DNA of 64,000 nucleotides from Metridium senile. Taxonomy: Eukaryota > Cnidaria > Anthozoa > Actiniaria > Metridiidae. Positions 23,346 to 34,967 of the stretch are shown here, piece by piece (within the stretch, counting starts at the first letter, position 1; every line of letters begins with the position of its first letter). The notes under the pieces are model-generated. The model was not told the DNA's origin, made no database searches, and saw only the letters and a list, made by a program, of their open reading frames with translations. The stretch spans positions 17,738,431 through 17,802,430 of the forward strand of contig OX459104.1 in assembly GCA_949775045.1 (NCBI GenBank), given 5' to 3'. The position numbers and the translations under genes were made by a program.

Positions 23346-24612
23346 AATACTCAAAGTGTTCACGGTTCGAGTATCCCCATGGTAACACTACAACAAGAAA
23401 CACATGATTCTATTCTAGGTCCTATTGTTTTCAGTAGTTGGAATTTCAATTTTTACTGTATAATGAGTGACAATTAACATGGAATAAGAATTATGAAATC
23501 TATGTTCACATAACAGCTGGCAAATGAGGTAAGTTTGTTTTCTTTGCTTTTAATGAAGATATTTTATGCGTTTTATGTAAATAGTTAAAAAGAACAGATT
23601 GTCTTGCTATTTTTATTGTAGGTTGAAATAATGATCCCCACCACCATCATTATTATCACTAACCCATGCCACAGACCATATAACCAGCACATTTTGGTCA
23701 TTTTTGAGCATTTTCCATGGGCGACAGTGACTCTCTCTATAGAGCAAATGCCAATTGAGTTTCAAAAATAAAAACTTTATCTTAAAAAATAAGCGCCATC
23801 ATCAGAAAGAGCAAGCAGTTTTATTGCTATAAATACATTTTAAGCTATTTGGAATCAAAATTACAAAGATTTGTATGTTTTCAGTGAACTGGTGTTTTTC
23901 ACACTTTTGGAATTCTCATAACTTCTCAAGAATTTAATATTTTTTGTCAAAGACGTTTTTCCTTTGTTAATGGCATTCTAAGGGGCCGACCATTTTATTT
24001 TTGAGGGGGGTGGGTGATTTTGAAAATAAATTTCCCGCATGACCCGAAGGGCCGAAAAAAATGTCCTGCAAGCCAAAATCTCCCCTGAAATATTTGTTTT
24101 TCTATAAAATAAATTCCGTGCGCATGCCCCCCGATAAAGCAGTGGCGGCCATATTTGTATTTGATGAATGCAGGTGAGAAACTCATCCGCAAAGCATCTT
24201 AGGAGTCATAGCACTGGTATATAAGACTAAATTAAACATTTGGAGCCAGTTGTACTAAGCTTGGATAGAGTTATCCACTGGATAAGATTTATCCAGTGTA
24301 TAGAATTTGTATAGGTTTTATCCAATGGATATGGATTTATCTGGTGGATAGCACTATTCAGGCTATGTACAACCGGCCCCTGTATTTCTTTTCTATTTGT
24401 AAATAAACTATTTATCTGTATTCTATACTCTGTTACAGTTATCCAGTGTATAGAGTTTGTATTGGTTTTATCCGTGGGATAGGGATTTATCCGGTGGATA
24501 GTGCTATTCAGGCTTCGTACAAAAGACCCCTGGGGTTTTGGGCTTCCTTGGTAGCATTTAAAGGACTCAATAAAAATCAATGAATAATGTTTAGATATTG
24601 AACAGTTTGAAA
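23346..24612. repeat. Spacer with duplicated ttatcc-rich repeat (24240-24545)
   Basis: A block with ggttttatccaatggata and a gtggatagcactattcaggc ending occurs at about 24240-24380 and again, diverged, at 24430-24545. The rest (23346-24239) has no recognised feature. Confidence 0.55.
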
Positions 24613-24781
24613 TACAGTGGTACCTCTATTAAGCGGTCACCCCTCGAGACTTTCCAAAGTGGCCGTTTATTAGAGGTTGGCCGCTGAATAGAAGTATAGA
24701 ATAGGTATAGGAATAGATTTGGGACTTTTTTTTATTGTGGCCGCCTAATAGAGGGTGACCGCTTAATAGAGGTCCACTGTA
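24613..24781. mobile_element. Short MITE with TA-flanked inverted termini
   Basis: The left end tacagtggtacctctattaa and the right end (inverse, ...aatagaggtccactgta) frame 169 bp. Both arms share aagcggtcaccc and ggccgc phrases. The TA edges fit a mariner-type element; no coding capacity. Confidence 0.75.
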
Positions 24782-25123
24782 TTTAATTTAGTTAATAAGA
24801 AAATAGATGTTGTTTTTTTCATAATAAACGATTATGAGTTTAGGAAGGTTTCATTGTGGTTTTCGTGGGTTTTTGTGGTCATGCATTTTATGAGGTTTTG
24901 AGAAGTATAAAAACCACACGTGATGTTTAGTCTAGTATGCCTGTGGTATTTGTATTCAAAGCATACCGCGGCCTGTCATCACCATACATTTGTGAATGAA
25001 TGAATTGAATTAATTCCTATTCGGCTGAACGAAAGCTTTAGAACTCCAATCTTGGAAAAAACTAGTGAGACACATTTACGGTTTTTTTTATTTTGACTTT
25101 TCACTATACGTTTTCGCTATATA

Positions 25124-25288
25124 ATCATGGTCATCATCATCATCTATGTCTTTAGCATCATCACCATTATCATCGTCATCACTATCATCATCATCATCAT
25201 CATCGATATCATTATTATCACCATCTTAGTCATCATCATCATCATCTTTGTCATCATCACCATCTTTGTCGTTAGCATCATCACCATT

Positions 25289-25319
<31 letters not shown>

Positions 25320-25468
25320 CCATTATCATCATCATCACCATTATCATCATCATCAATATTACCATTATCATCATCATCACTATTATCATCATCACCATTA
25401 TCATCATCATCACTATAATCATCATCACCATTATCATCACTATTATCATTATCATCATCACTATCATA
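25124..25468. repeat. (TCA)n microsatellite
   Basis: TCA/TTA/CCA triplet runs; open frames through it are artefacts. Confidence 0.95.
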
Positions 25469-25469
25469 T

Positions 25470-27382
25470 AGCCCTCTCTTCGCGCGAGGCTTATATGCTC
25501 TGATAAATAATTTATTTTCAGTGTTTTTTAAGCTTAAAAATAATTAATAATAAGAGAAGCTGTTATGGTGGCAGAGCGCAGAGGTTTCTGCACCGTATTA
25601 GTATTAAGATATATATAATTTATTTTCAGCGTATTTTTAGGTTCTGTTTGCTCTTAACTTTGCACCTTCCGTTTAGCTTGTTTGCACTTAATTCACAAAA
25701 GACCTCTATGTGTGTCTCTCTATTGACAATGTTCTTCACCATCTAGACAGACCCTTTAAAGCTACAACGCTATTTACATAGAGAATACAATATTTTCTAA
25801 ATACAAGGACTGTTTGCTCTTCTTCCTTGCCAATATTGTGACCATAATTTAATATTAAGATTTCGTGCACTGTACAAAATCTGAGTTCCCCATTGGCTCA
25901 AATCGATCACGTGGAGTGCTGTTATTCGTCGATAACGCAAGCTCAGCGAACTCAATTTTAATAGAAAGAGTTTGAGACTTTTCGATCGTTCTTTATCGGC
26001 AAATACAATCAGCAAACTCAATTTTAATATTAAAAGAGTTAGAGACTTTTCGTTCGTTCTTTATCGGCAAAGAGTCACTTGCTGACTACGGCCTCGTGCA
26101 GTATTTAAAATTTCTCGTTCATTGAACAGTCAGCGCGTGCCTGTATTTGCCGATAAAGAACTCACTTCAGTCTTTAGCCCCTAAATCATGAAAGGGTGTA
26201 TTAGACCTGGTTTTTGATAGGAATATGCCGCTAGAGGTCTAAAAACCTGAACCTATTTAAGGTAGTTCCGAACACTTGCTACTGCGCATCACGCTCTTGT
26301 ACAAGAAAATTCAAAAGTGTCATGGAAGAAATTATGCCTTAATAAAACAATTGATTCACTGAAAAAATTAAATATCCGGATCCGAAACTACCTTATTTAG
26401 CAAATCGAATGTGGTTAAGCGTTGTCTGTACTCTTAACGACAACGATATTCGTCATGACAGTGGTCAAAATGTTGTGGACTCACGACGCGCAGCATGTTT
26501 GTCACGCATCGAACTCAATGATTTCTCTTCAAGCTACAGAAAATCACAAAAATGTTCTTTTTACAGCCGGAAAAAAAACAAAAAAGCTTATTTTCATACA
26601 GAAATACAGTGCACTGTTTGATTTGAGAGACTGCTAAGTGAAGTTAGAAAAGTAAAAGTACAAGAACGTTAAACACGGCCGATTAGCTGGGTTCAGGTTT
26701 CAACCTTTCAAAAAAATTGCATTTTAAATACATTAAATCTGATCATATAGAAGATTGCACAATAACTGATATGTCTAACCTTTGAACAACATTCTAAGCT
26801 TTTCAAATCAGTCCTGAACGAATGGAATTGCTCGTCAAAAAAGTAATTTTGAGCACGTTTTTGTTGAAAAGACTACAGAATTGATTGTAAGTGAAGATTT
26901 GTCGAGAAGACTGAAAAAACGCATAAAATTCAACAACAACTCCATGACAGCATAGTTACATTTATTACAATTTGCTACTTACAGAAAAATAATTTCCATT
27001 GATAGTTTATCCATAAACTTCTTTTCAAAATCCTTTTTTGACGAAAAAACTTTGTGGATGACAAACTTTCCCTCAATTCCGCACGAGTGTTGTGTGACAT
27101 GATGACGTGATCACCGTTGTCTGGACTCTTATTTACAACGGTAAATCAACCAATCAGCGCGCGAGAATTCACACAAGTGTTGTAAAAAATTAATTAAGAC
27201 ATGTCGAGAGTAAAATACAAAATGTATACCCTATTAAAATCGAATAAATGCACCATATCTTATTGGTGTTACCTAGCAGTGAGGCACTTTGTTGCAAAAG
27301 TTTCTTCAAAATTATCAGTACCCTATCTTAGACAAACAATATGTTTGAGACAATTTTAGGGAAAATATATACATATTTAGCG
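25470..27382. other. Region downstream of GPCR 2, no gene recognised
   Basis: A duplicated phrase tttatcggcaaa with gagacttttcg occurs near 25970-26070. A short element between 26258 and 26398 has taaggtagttcc/gaaactacctta termini. Short frames such as 26409-26621 show no domain or homology I recognise. Confidence 0.4.
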
Positions 27383-29580
27383 TCAAACTTTGCCAATGTT
27401 ATAATCATTATTGTAATTTTCACAAATATCAACATCTTCCCCATCAAGATCACCAATACCACCATCATAATCATCGCCATTATCATCATCATCATCATCA
27501 TCACCACCATCATCATCATCGTCATTATCACCACCACCATCATCATCATCGCCATTATCACCACCACCATCATCATCGTCATTATCATGACCATGACTAT
27601 TATCATCGTGATCAGGATCATCACCACCATCATCACCACCATCATCTTCGCCATTATAATCACGACCATGGCCATCACCACCATCGCCAACACCACCACC
27701 ACCATCATCGCCATTATCATCATGATCACCACCACCACCACCACCACCACCATCATCGCCATTATCACCACCATCATCATCACCACCACCAACATCATGG
27801 CTTTTATCATTTTTATCATTGTCATCAATATCATTATCATGTTCACTACTATCGGATTTATCTCTTTTAGTCTGATTATTAACATTATTATCACAATTGT
27901 TGCCACCACAAGGTTCATTCCTATGCCCACTGCCATATCTAAAGCAGAAGCTACCATTCCTAGACCTGTCCCTACCCCTACAAAGCAACCTTTTCACTGC
28001 GAGTCGAAAATCAGACCTATAATAGGAATAGATGAATGGATCTAGCAAAGCCTGGAAGAATAGGAACAATAACGAGACCATCATCCAAACAGGATCTTCC
28101 TGTTTCTTGAACAGGTTAAACAGGTCGTAAGCTATACGTGGCAACCAAGCAATAACGTAGACCAGGACGATCCGTACACAAGCTATCGTACCGTTACGAG
28201 GTTGACTCAGTTCTCGCCTCCATTTCAACCGGTGATTGCCACCTCTTTTAAAATTCTCCAAATTAGCACCCCTGGTGACCTGTTGAAACTTGGGAGTGCC
28301 ATCTCTTAAAGTGTCCAAACTCGCACCTCGTGAAGTGCCCTGTTGTAAGTGGGGGTTCCCATCTCTTAAAGTGTCCAAACTCGCACCTCGTGAAGTGCCC
28401 TGTTGTAAGTGGGGGTTCCCATCTCTTAAAGTGTCCAAACTCGCACCTCGTGAAGTGCCCTGTTGTAAGTGGGGGTTCCCATCTCTTAAAGTGTCCAAAC
28501 TCGCACCTCGTAAAGTGCCCTGTTGTAAGTGGGGGTTTCCATCTCTTAAAGTGTCGAGACTCGCACCTTGTAAAGTGCCCTGTTGTAAGTGGGGGTTCCC
28601 ATCTCTTAAAGTATCCAAACTCGCACCTTGTAAAATGCCCCGTTGTAAGTGGGGGTTCCCATCTCTTAAAGTGTCCAAACTCGCACCTTGTAAAATACCC
28701 TGTTGTAAGTGGGTATTCCCATTTCTTAAAGACTCCGAATTCGCACCTCGCAAAGTGTCCAAACTCGCACCTTGTAAAGTGCCCTGTTGTAAGTGGGGAT
28801 TCCCACCTCTTAAAGACTCCGAATTCGCACCTCGCAAAGTGCCCTGTTGAAACTGTGTGTTACCACTTATTAAATTGTTTAAACTCGCAGCCCGTAAGGT
28901 ATCCTGTTGTAACTGGGCATTCCCACCTCCTAAAGTATCCAAACTCGCACCTCGTAAAGTGCCCTGTTGTAATTGGGGAATCGGGGGATTGCCATTTCTT
29001 AAAGACTCCATCTTCGTACCTCGTAAAGTGCCGTTTCTAGATTTACTCAACTTTCGTCCATGCTGCAAATTGGGGTTCTCATCTCTAACATACACCCTCG
29101 ACTCTTTGCTTACTTGCAAATAGAGATTATCAACTCTTAAAGACTCCATATTCGCACCTTGTATAGTGTTGTTTTTAGGTTGATTCGACTCTCGTCTCGG
29201 TTGCAAATGGGGACTCACGTCCCTCAAATTGGCAGAAGTCGATTCTAATTGAATCTGCCTCCGAATTGCAATGATTATACGTATGTGGACTACCACCATT
29301 ATGCATATTGGAAATAGCACAAATACTAACAAGAGGACACTGTCGTAGATTTTGTCCAGTTTACGAGTTTGAGAGGTAGTGGGTGAAGGGCCGACGTACC
29401 AAATGCATCTTACCGATGTGAAAAAAATTGGTGCAAGCCAGAGGAGAATCAGTAGTCTTTTGACTTTAGCAGTTGTGATTATTGTTGTGTATGATAAAGG
29501 TTTGAAAACTGCACAGTGTCGGTCGTAGAGTATTGCCAGCATATGGAGACAGGAGACCATGAATATGAAATCTTTCATGC
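27383..29580 (-). CDS. GPCR 2 exon 2 (TM3 to C-terminus)
   Basis: Begins after the minus-strand acceptor tttcag (complement of 29581-29586) with GC completing a Gly codon, then ATGAAAGATTTC. It carries the DRH motif, both repeat regions and the stop at 27383-27385. Confidence 0.85.
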
Positions 29581-30259
29581 CTGAAATGGTAAATATATTC
29601 TTGAGATGATGATAACATTATGGTCATGGTAATGATGATGGTGATGGTGGCTACTGCTGCTGATGATGATGATGATGATGAAAATTGTGCTAGTGATGAA
29701 GATGATGATTATTATTATGATGACTATGACGATGGTGGTGATGATGATAGTCATGGTAATGATGATGGTGGCTGCTGCTGCAGCTGATAATGATGATGTT
29801 AGTGATGCATGATGACAATTGTGCTGGTGATGATGATAATGATGATGATTATGATGATGACGATGGTGGTGATGATGATGGTCATGGTAATGATGATGGT
29901 GACTTCTGCTGCTGCTGATGATGATGCATGATGATGACGAATGATGATGATGAATATTATAATATGCTGATGATGACGATTATTGTGATGATGATGGTGG
30001 CTGGTGTTGCTAATGATGTTGATGATTCATGATGACAATTGTCCTGGTGATGAAGATGATTATTATTATTATTATTATGGTGATGATGACGATTATGATG
30101 ATGATGATGGTCATGGTAATGATGATGATGTTGCATGATGCATGATGACGATTCTGGTGGTGATGATGAAGATGGTGATTATGATTATTATTATGGTGAT
30201 GATGATTATTATTAGCTGCTGATGATGATGCATAATGATGATGATGATGATGATGATCA

Positions 30260-30302
<43 letters not shown>

Positions 30303-30325
30303 CATAATGATGATGATGATGATCA

Positions 30326-30391
<66 letters not shown>

Positions 30392-30393
30392 CA

Positions 30394-30479
<86 letters not shown>

Positions 30480-30777
30480 CGATGATGATGATGATGATAT
30501 AAAGTCGTAAACATAAAAAGTCACTCTTACCGACAAAAACTCGACAAGTAGACGGTTGTTTGTTACCAATACAGCTAAATAAAGCATAACCAGGCGCTAC
30601 CAATGGCACTATCAATAGATCAGCCACGGCCAGGCTGGCAAGAAATGCATTCATATGTTTCTTTCTTAAAGCCTTGTCAGTAACAAATACAATGAATGCG
30701 ATAAGGTTCACAGCTATATTGATAATGCCAAATGTTATAGTAAGGCTAAAAAAACACCACTGTAGGATGTAAAACAT
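27383..30777 (-). CDS. Class A GPCR 2, two exons, repeat loop 3 and Asp/Gly tail (814 aa)
   Basis: Exon 1 is 30777-30531 and exon 2 is 29580-27383. The intron (30530-29581) is GT-AG, phase 1, joining V-F-V-G to M-K-D-F in TM3. Exon 1 encodes TM1, TM2 (VAD, Asp53) and loop 1 with Cys78 (3.25). Exon 2 encodes TM3 with DRH at 102-104 instead of DRY, TM4, TM5, a loop 3 of about 350 residues, TM6 with AWLP instead of CWxP, and TM7 with DPFIY instead of NPxxY. Lys85-Asp86 occupy 3.32-3.33 as in the two paralogues. Loop 3 holds about a dozen 20-residue repeats (Leu-Gln-Gln-Gly-Thr-Leu-Arg-Gly-Ala-Ser type). The last 150 or so residues are Asp/Gly/Asn-rich, encoded by a trinucleotide array. N-terminus before TM1 is only about 8 residues. 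Ligand unknown. Confidence 0.82.
27455..27860. repeat. Coding trinucleotide array (Asp/Gly tail of GPCR 2)
   Basis: Plus-strand tcatcatcacca-type runs; on the minus strand, in the receptor frame, they read GAT/GGT and give the acidic tail. The same repeat class fills the gene's intron and several other spots in the window. Confidence 0.9.
28270..29000. repeat. 60-bp coding minisatellite in GPCR 2 loop 3
   Basis: Near-identical 60-bp units at 28321, 28381 and 28441 and more diverged ones outward; 20 codons each, with one partial 36-bp insertion unit near 28740. Length is kept a multiple of three. Confidence 0.92.
29595..30500. repeat. (ATG)n microsatellite filling the GPCR 2 intron
   Basis: The intron is almost entirely ATG-type triplets, with blocks of about 120 bp duplicated at 29625-29700, 29740-29810 and 29880-29950. 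Poly-His/Ser/Ile frames are artefacts. Confidence 0.95.
30531..30777 (-). CDS. GPCR 2 exon 1 (TM1, TM2, loop 1)
   Basis: Starts at the ATG at 30777 and ends at the donor GTAAGA (complement of 30525-30530). The reading frame continues past the donor into microsatellite and is not translated there if splicing occurs. Confidence 0.82.
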
Positions 30778-30779
30778 GT

Positions 30780-31079
30780 TGAAGATTTGTTTTTGTAGTA
30801 GGGGGAGGGGAGGTTATCTGCTGTTATCGTAGAATTGGTACATTTTGATGTCTTCTTCGTTTTTGTTGTCTTTTCTTGTTCTTGTTCTTCTTGTTCTTCT
30901 TTTTCTTCTTTTTCTTCTTCTTCTCACGCGCACATGTGTTGTCTTTTATATTCGTTTCCTTCTTCGTCTTGTCGTAACCAGCTGTTTGGTATTGATCACG
31001 TTTTGTCTCTGCCTCAGGTCACTTCTCTTCTTCCCTTTTATAACCAATCTTTCTCTCAATTCACTTTACCAAATTAAAT
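30780..31079. repeat. Immediate upstream region of GPCR 2, pyrimidine-rich triplet run
   Basis: Contains (TTC/TTG)n at about 30850-30930. No promoter element could be assigned with confidence. Confidence 0.5.
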
Positions 31080-32330
31080 CGTTTTACAATTACGCCTCTT
31101 CGTTGCTCTTCCTTCTGCGAACAATTGTAGTTTTAGATCGTATACACATGTATTTTGTGCATTGTAAATATTAAATTTATTGTAAAAATTATTATTATGT
31201 AGTTCTTTTTCTTCGAAATTCGTCTTCTTCCTCTCTTCCAAATGTAAATATACCAAACATTATTTACATGCTCTCCGCTTTTCTTTGCTATTCATTCCCT
31301 TTGACAAGAATTACGGTTCTTTTTCGTCGTCTTTTTCCTCTCTTCCAACCAATTTTCAATTATAAACAGAACAATCTGTTCTTACTTCTCTCAGCTTTTC
31401 CTTCTCTTTTGATTCTCTTGAGAGCAATTGCAGTTCGTTTACTTTATCTCCGTGCACTCTGACAACCAATTTTATTTTCAGATGAAAACAGAACAAAGAG
31501 TTCCTATTTCTCTCAGCCGTTTCTTTGGCTATTCCCTTTGCATGAGCGGAGTTGCAGTTCCTTAATTCGTCTTCTTCCTCTCTCTGACAACCAATTCTAT
31601 TTTACATGTAAATAGAACGAAGTTTTCTTAAGCTTCTCTCAGCCGTTTCTTTGCAATTTCCTTTGCATGAGCGGAGTTGCAGTTCCTTAATTCGTCTTCT
31701 TCCTCTCTCTGACAACCAATTCTATTTTACATGTAAATAGAACGAAGTTTTCTTAAGCTTCTCTCAGCCGTTTCTTTGCAATTACCTTTGCATGAGCGGA
31801 GTTGCAGTTGCTTGTCTTCGTCCTCTTCCTCTCTTTTACAACCCGAATTCTATTTTCATCAGATGTAAATAGAGCAAAGTGTTCTTACTTTCCTCAGCCG
31901 TTCTTTGATATTCCCTTTGCATGAGGAATTACACGTAGTTCTTTTTTCTTCGTCCCTTTCTTTTGTCTCTCTGTCAACCAATCTTATTTTCAATTTTGTA
32001 AACAGAACAAACTGTTCTTACATTTCTCAGCCGTTCTTTGCTATTCTTTAGCCTTAAAGATCGTGGTAGGAATTACAAGTAGCTCTTTCTCTTCGTCACC
32101 TTCTTTTGTCTCTCTGCCAACCAATTCTGTTTTCAGATGTTAATAGATTAAATAGTTCTTACTCATCTCAGCCGTTTCTTTGTTATTCCTTAGACTTTGC
32201 GTGGTAGGAATTGCAAGCAGCTCTTTTTTCTTCGTCTCCTTCTTTCGTCTTTCTAACAACCAATTCTATATTCAGATGTAAATAGATTAAACAGTTCTTA
32301 CATTATTCAGCCTTTACTCAGCTATAATTT
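31080..32330. repeat. Degenerate tandem array upstream of GPCR 2, unit about 125 bp
   Basis: About ten units marked by gacaaccaattctattt (31586, 31711 and diverged others) and by tctcagccgtttctttg. Adjacent units at 31530-31800 are nearly identical, outer ones diverged. Non-coding. Confidence 0.85.
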
Positions 32331-32689
32331 CTTCTGTGAGCAATTAATAATCGTTAATGTATCACGTCAAAAAGTAATCTTCCCGTTCGTAATCGTCATG
32401 TAGATGCAAATTGAGCACAGCTGTTTTAATTTTATATATGAAAACGAAATAAAAAAACATTTTGCCCGTTCGTTTTGACTGACAGATGTGAATATATCAG
32501 CCAAGTGCTTTGTAAACGCGTTATGTGTAAGACGAAAACCAAATGGAGAGCAGAGGAACAGATCAGGGAGGAGGGAGAAACGGCTAAAATAAACAGGGAG
32601 GAGGGAGAAAAAGAGGTAAAAATAAAGGGAGGAGGGAGCTTTAACCTAATTAATTATTGAACTATAAGTTCATGTTGGACTGATTGTAA
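32331..32689. other. Spacer with short gggaggaggga repeats
   Basis: Three aggaggga phrases near 32565-32635; similar phrases recur near 32955-33000. No gene recognised. Confidence 0.4.
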
Positions 32690-32830
32690 TGTAAATGGAA
32701 ACTAGCGAGAAAACCAGTAGAGGCTGCGTCGGTGTTTGATATAAACGATAGAAATTTGTAACACAGTAAAAAAAAGTTGACTTAACTTTACTGACGTTTC
32801 GAGCTTTAGCCCTTCGTCGGAGTAAAAGAG
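32690..32830 (-). repeat. Hammerhead-bearing dispersed repeat, copy 1
   Basis: One unit of the roughly 100-bp sequence (ggaaactagcgag, aggctgcgtcggtgtttgat) followed by a hammerhead-like sequence at 32787-32826. The minus strand shows stem I TTTACT/AGTAAA, CCGACGA, hairpin GGGC/GCTC, GAAAC and GTC. Only the U4 position of the core departs from consensus. Confidence 0.65.
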
Positions 32831-33596
32831 ATTGTAATATTATTTTTGCAAACAGCTCTGAAGTACAAACAATTAAATACTTCAAACTGATTTGTGCCAT
32901 TTCAGTGCACTTTAATGAATAGCTTCAAAGCTTTCATTAAGAAAGAACAAAGAAAATCGGGGAGGAGGGAGAAATGGTCAAAAAAAATTAGAGAGGGGGG
33001 AGAAAAATGGTATAAAATTTATGAGGAAAGATATTTTAATCCCTGTTCCTCTCCCCTCCAAAAGTACTCAAGAATTGGAGAATACCAGTGAGGACACTCA
33101 AACCGTGAACACTTTGAGTTTTCGTTACTTTAATTCACATCTCTTGAGTGAATAGATTAGAATTAAGATTTATTATGAACACTTAGTGTATTTGAACTCA
33201 CTGCTTCATTTTTAGAGGTTCAAGTTGAAGCAGTAGAAGGTTCAGAATATAATATCATGAAAAAAGTCAAGTGTTCACGGTTCGAGTATCCTTATTGTAA
33301 TAAAAACCTATGGTTATACCAGCTTAACATTTTGCAAGCACGCTAGTTTTACAACAAAGTTGCAGCTCCTTCACTCTAGAACTCCTTAAAAAGACATCTC
33401 AACTTTATCAATTTTTATATCAAAACTGAGAACGTACTTGTTCAAATTAGCTTTTAAATTATAATCTTGTATTTTTTTGGTTATTTTAAGCGCTTAGAAC
33501 AGACTTGACTAAGTGCTTTATATACACATTATTATCATAATCACAATTCGGATTTGACATGAAGCATTTCGTACTTTCGCAGAGGCAGTTTTTGGT
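32831..33596. other. Spacer, no gene recognised
   Basis: The phrases ccgtgaacactttgag and caagtgttcacggttcgagt lie inverted at about 33102 and 33270. Nothing else is supported. Confidence 0.4.
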
Positions 33597-34324
33597 TATG
33601 CCATCCTCACATTTTATTTTGTTTCCCATCGCCTGACCGACCCTAATTTTCTATAACCAGGCATAAAAAAGTCTTATTATTCCTTATAATTTTTAATTTC
33701 TATGCGCTTTTTACACAACTTTATCAAATTTTCTTATAATTATAATAATGGTTAGTTCTTATATAGCGCATTTCCAGAACTGCTCAATGCGCTTACTCAA
33801 CGTGTTTGAGTTGAAGGTATATCAAGGCGCATTAAGCTGCCACCATACAACCCATGTCTGAACACGGAGTTCTTTTTACGTCCCTCAATGTTATTTTTTT
33901 TTCTTATCATATTTTCTTCTATTTTGCTTCTCTGGTAAATGACATGGTCAGTTCTCTTTTTAAAATATAGATAATAATATCAAGATATCGTTAACACAAT
34001 GTTATTAAATGTATAATAAGTAAATAGCTGTTATTACAGCTATACGCAAATGATTTCAAACAATGGATTCAAATCGAGGCTTTCGGGCAAACCTATTGTT
34101 TTCGCCCGAAAGCCTCGACTTCAACCCATTGTTCAAAATCATTTGCATATAACTGTAATAACAGCTATTGATTCCAATTCCTTTTGGATAAAAACACAAC
34201 GTTATTTGCAACATTTGTATCTGTTTTAAATTTTGTAATTTTTATTTAATTTTTTTCCGACCGATCCACCCACCTCTGCGACATTCAAGGCGATGGGAAA
34301 CAAAATAAAATGTGAGGATTGCCT
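33597..34324. mobile_element. Foldback element with another palindrome nested inside
   Basis: The outer arms are gccatcctcacattttattt plus tgtttcccatcgcct on the left and their inverse at 34287-34324. Inside, 34024-34168 is a second palindrome (arms atagctgttattacagctat and tcgaggctttcgggc). Neither codes for protein. Confidence 0.7.
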
Positions 34325-34967
34325 TATTATTTTAAGGCAACATTTTACATGTAGACACCTTTAGAGAACGCGTTCCAATAACATTTCCTTATACTAATGG
34401 TATAACAATCGTGCAATATTAAGTGGTTATTTTGTGAAACAGAATAGACATGACAGATCTAAGTAGTTTTACGTAGACAGCTAATTTAAGTGCAAATCTC
34501 CATAGAGAAAGTGGGCCACTAAGTCTGCTATTTCGAGAGCTTAGAACTGATGCATATTTGAAGAAATTTCATTAAAAACGTCTACTAGAGACTATTATTA
34601 TGCTAATTATTTCGCGGGTTTATTGGTCATCATCAACAGCAACAACAGCAACAATGTTTTTTATTTATTTTATTTTATTTTAATCAATATTTAAACAGGA
34701 TATCTAGTTTAGCTATTTAAATAGAGCCCTGTTAAAAAAAAGATAATAAATACTTTAAATAAATAGATATAAAATTTCGAAAAAATACATATTAATGCGC
34801 ATGCGCGCATAGAAGATTACGCCATTAGTGTCATTGCACATGCGTGAAAATATTTCATATGTTTATAATATAAACAATAATAATAATGATATTTCTTACT
34901 TATATAGCGCAAATATCTGTATGTATATAATCAAATGCGCATTAAAATGTTTCATTCATTGCGTATT
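34325..34967. other. AT-rich region downstream of GPCR 3
   Basis: Nothing recognised apart from short AT runs. Confidence 0.4.

Noticed and set aside
26409..26637. Two overlapping 70-residue frames
   Set aside because: No domain, no conserved motif, overlapping in two frames in a non-coding spacer.
28290..29123. Plus-strand repeat frames opposite GPCR 2
   Set aside because: Antisense shadow of the 60-bp coding minisatellite; the minus frame continues into clear TM6-TM7 sequence.
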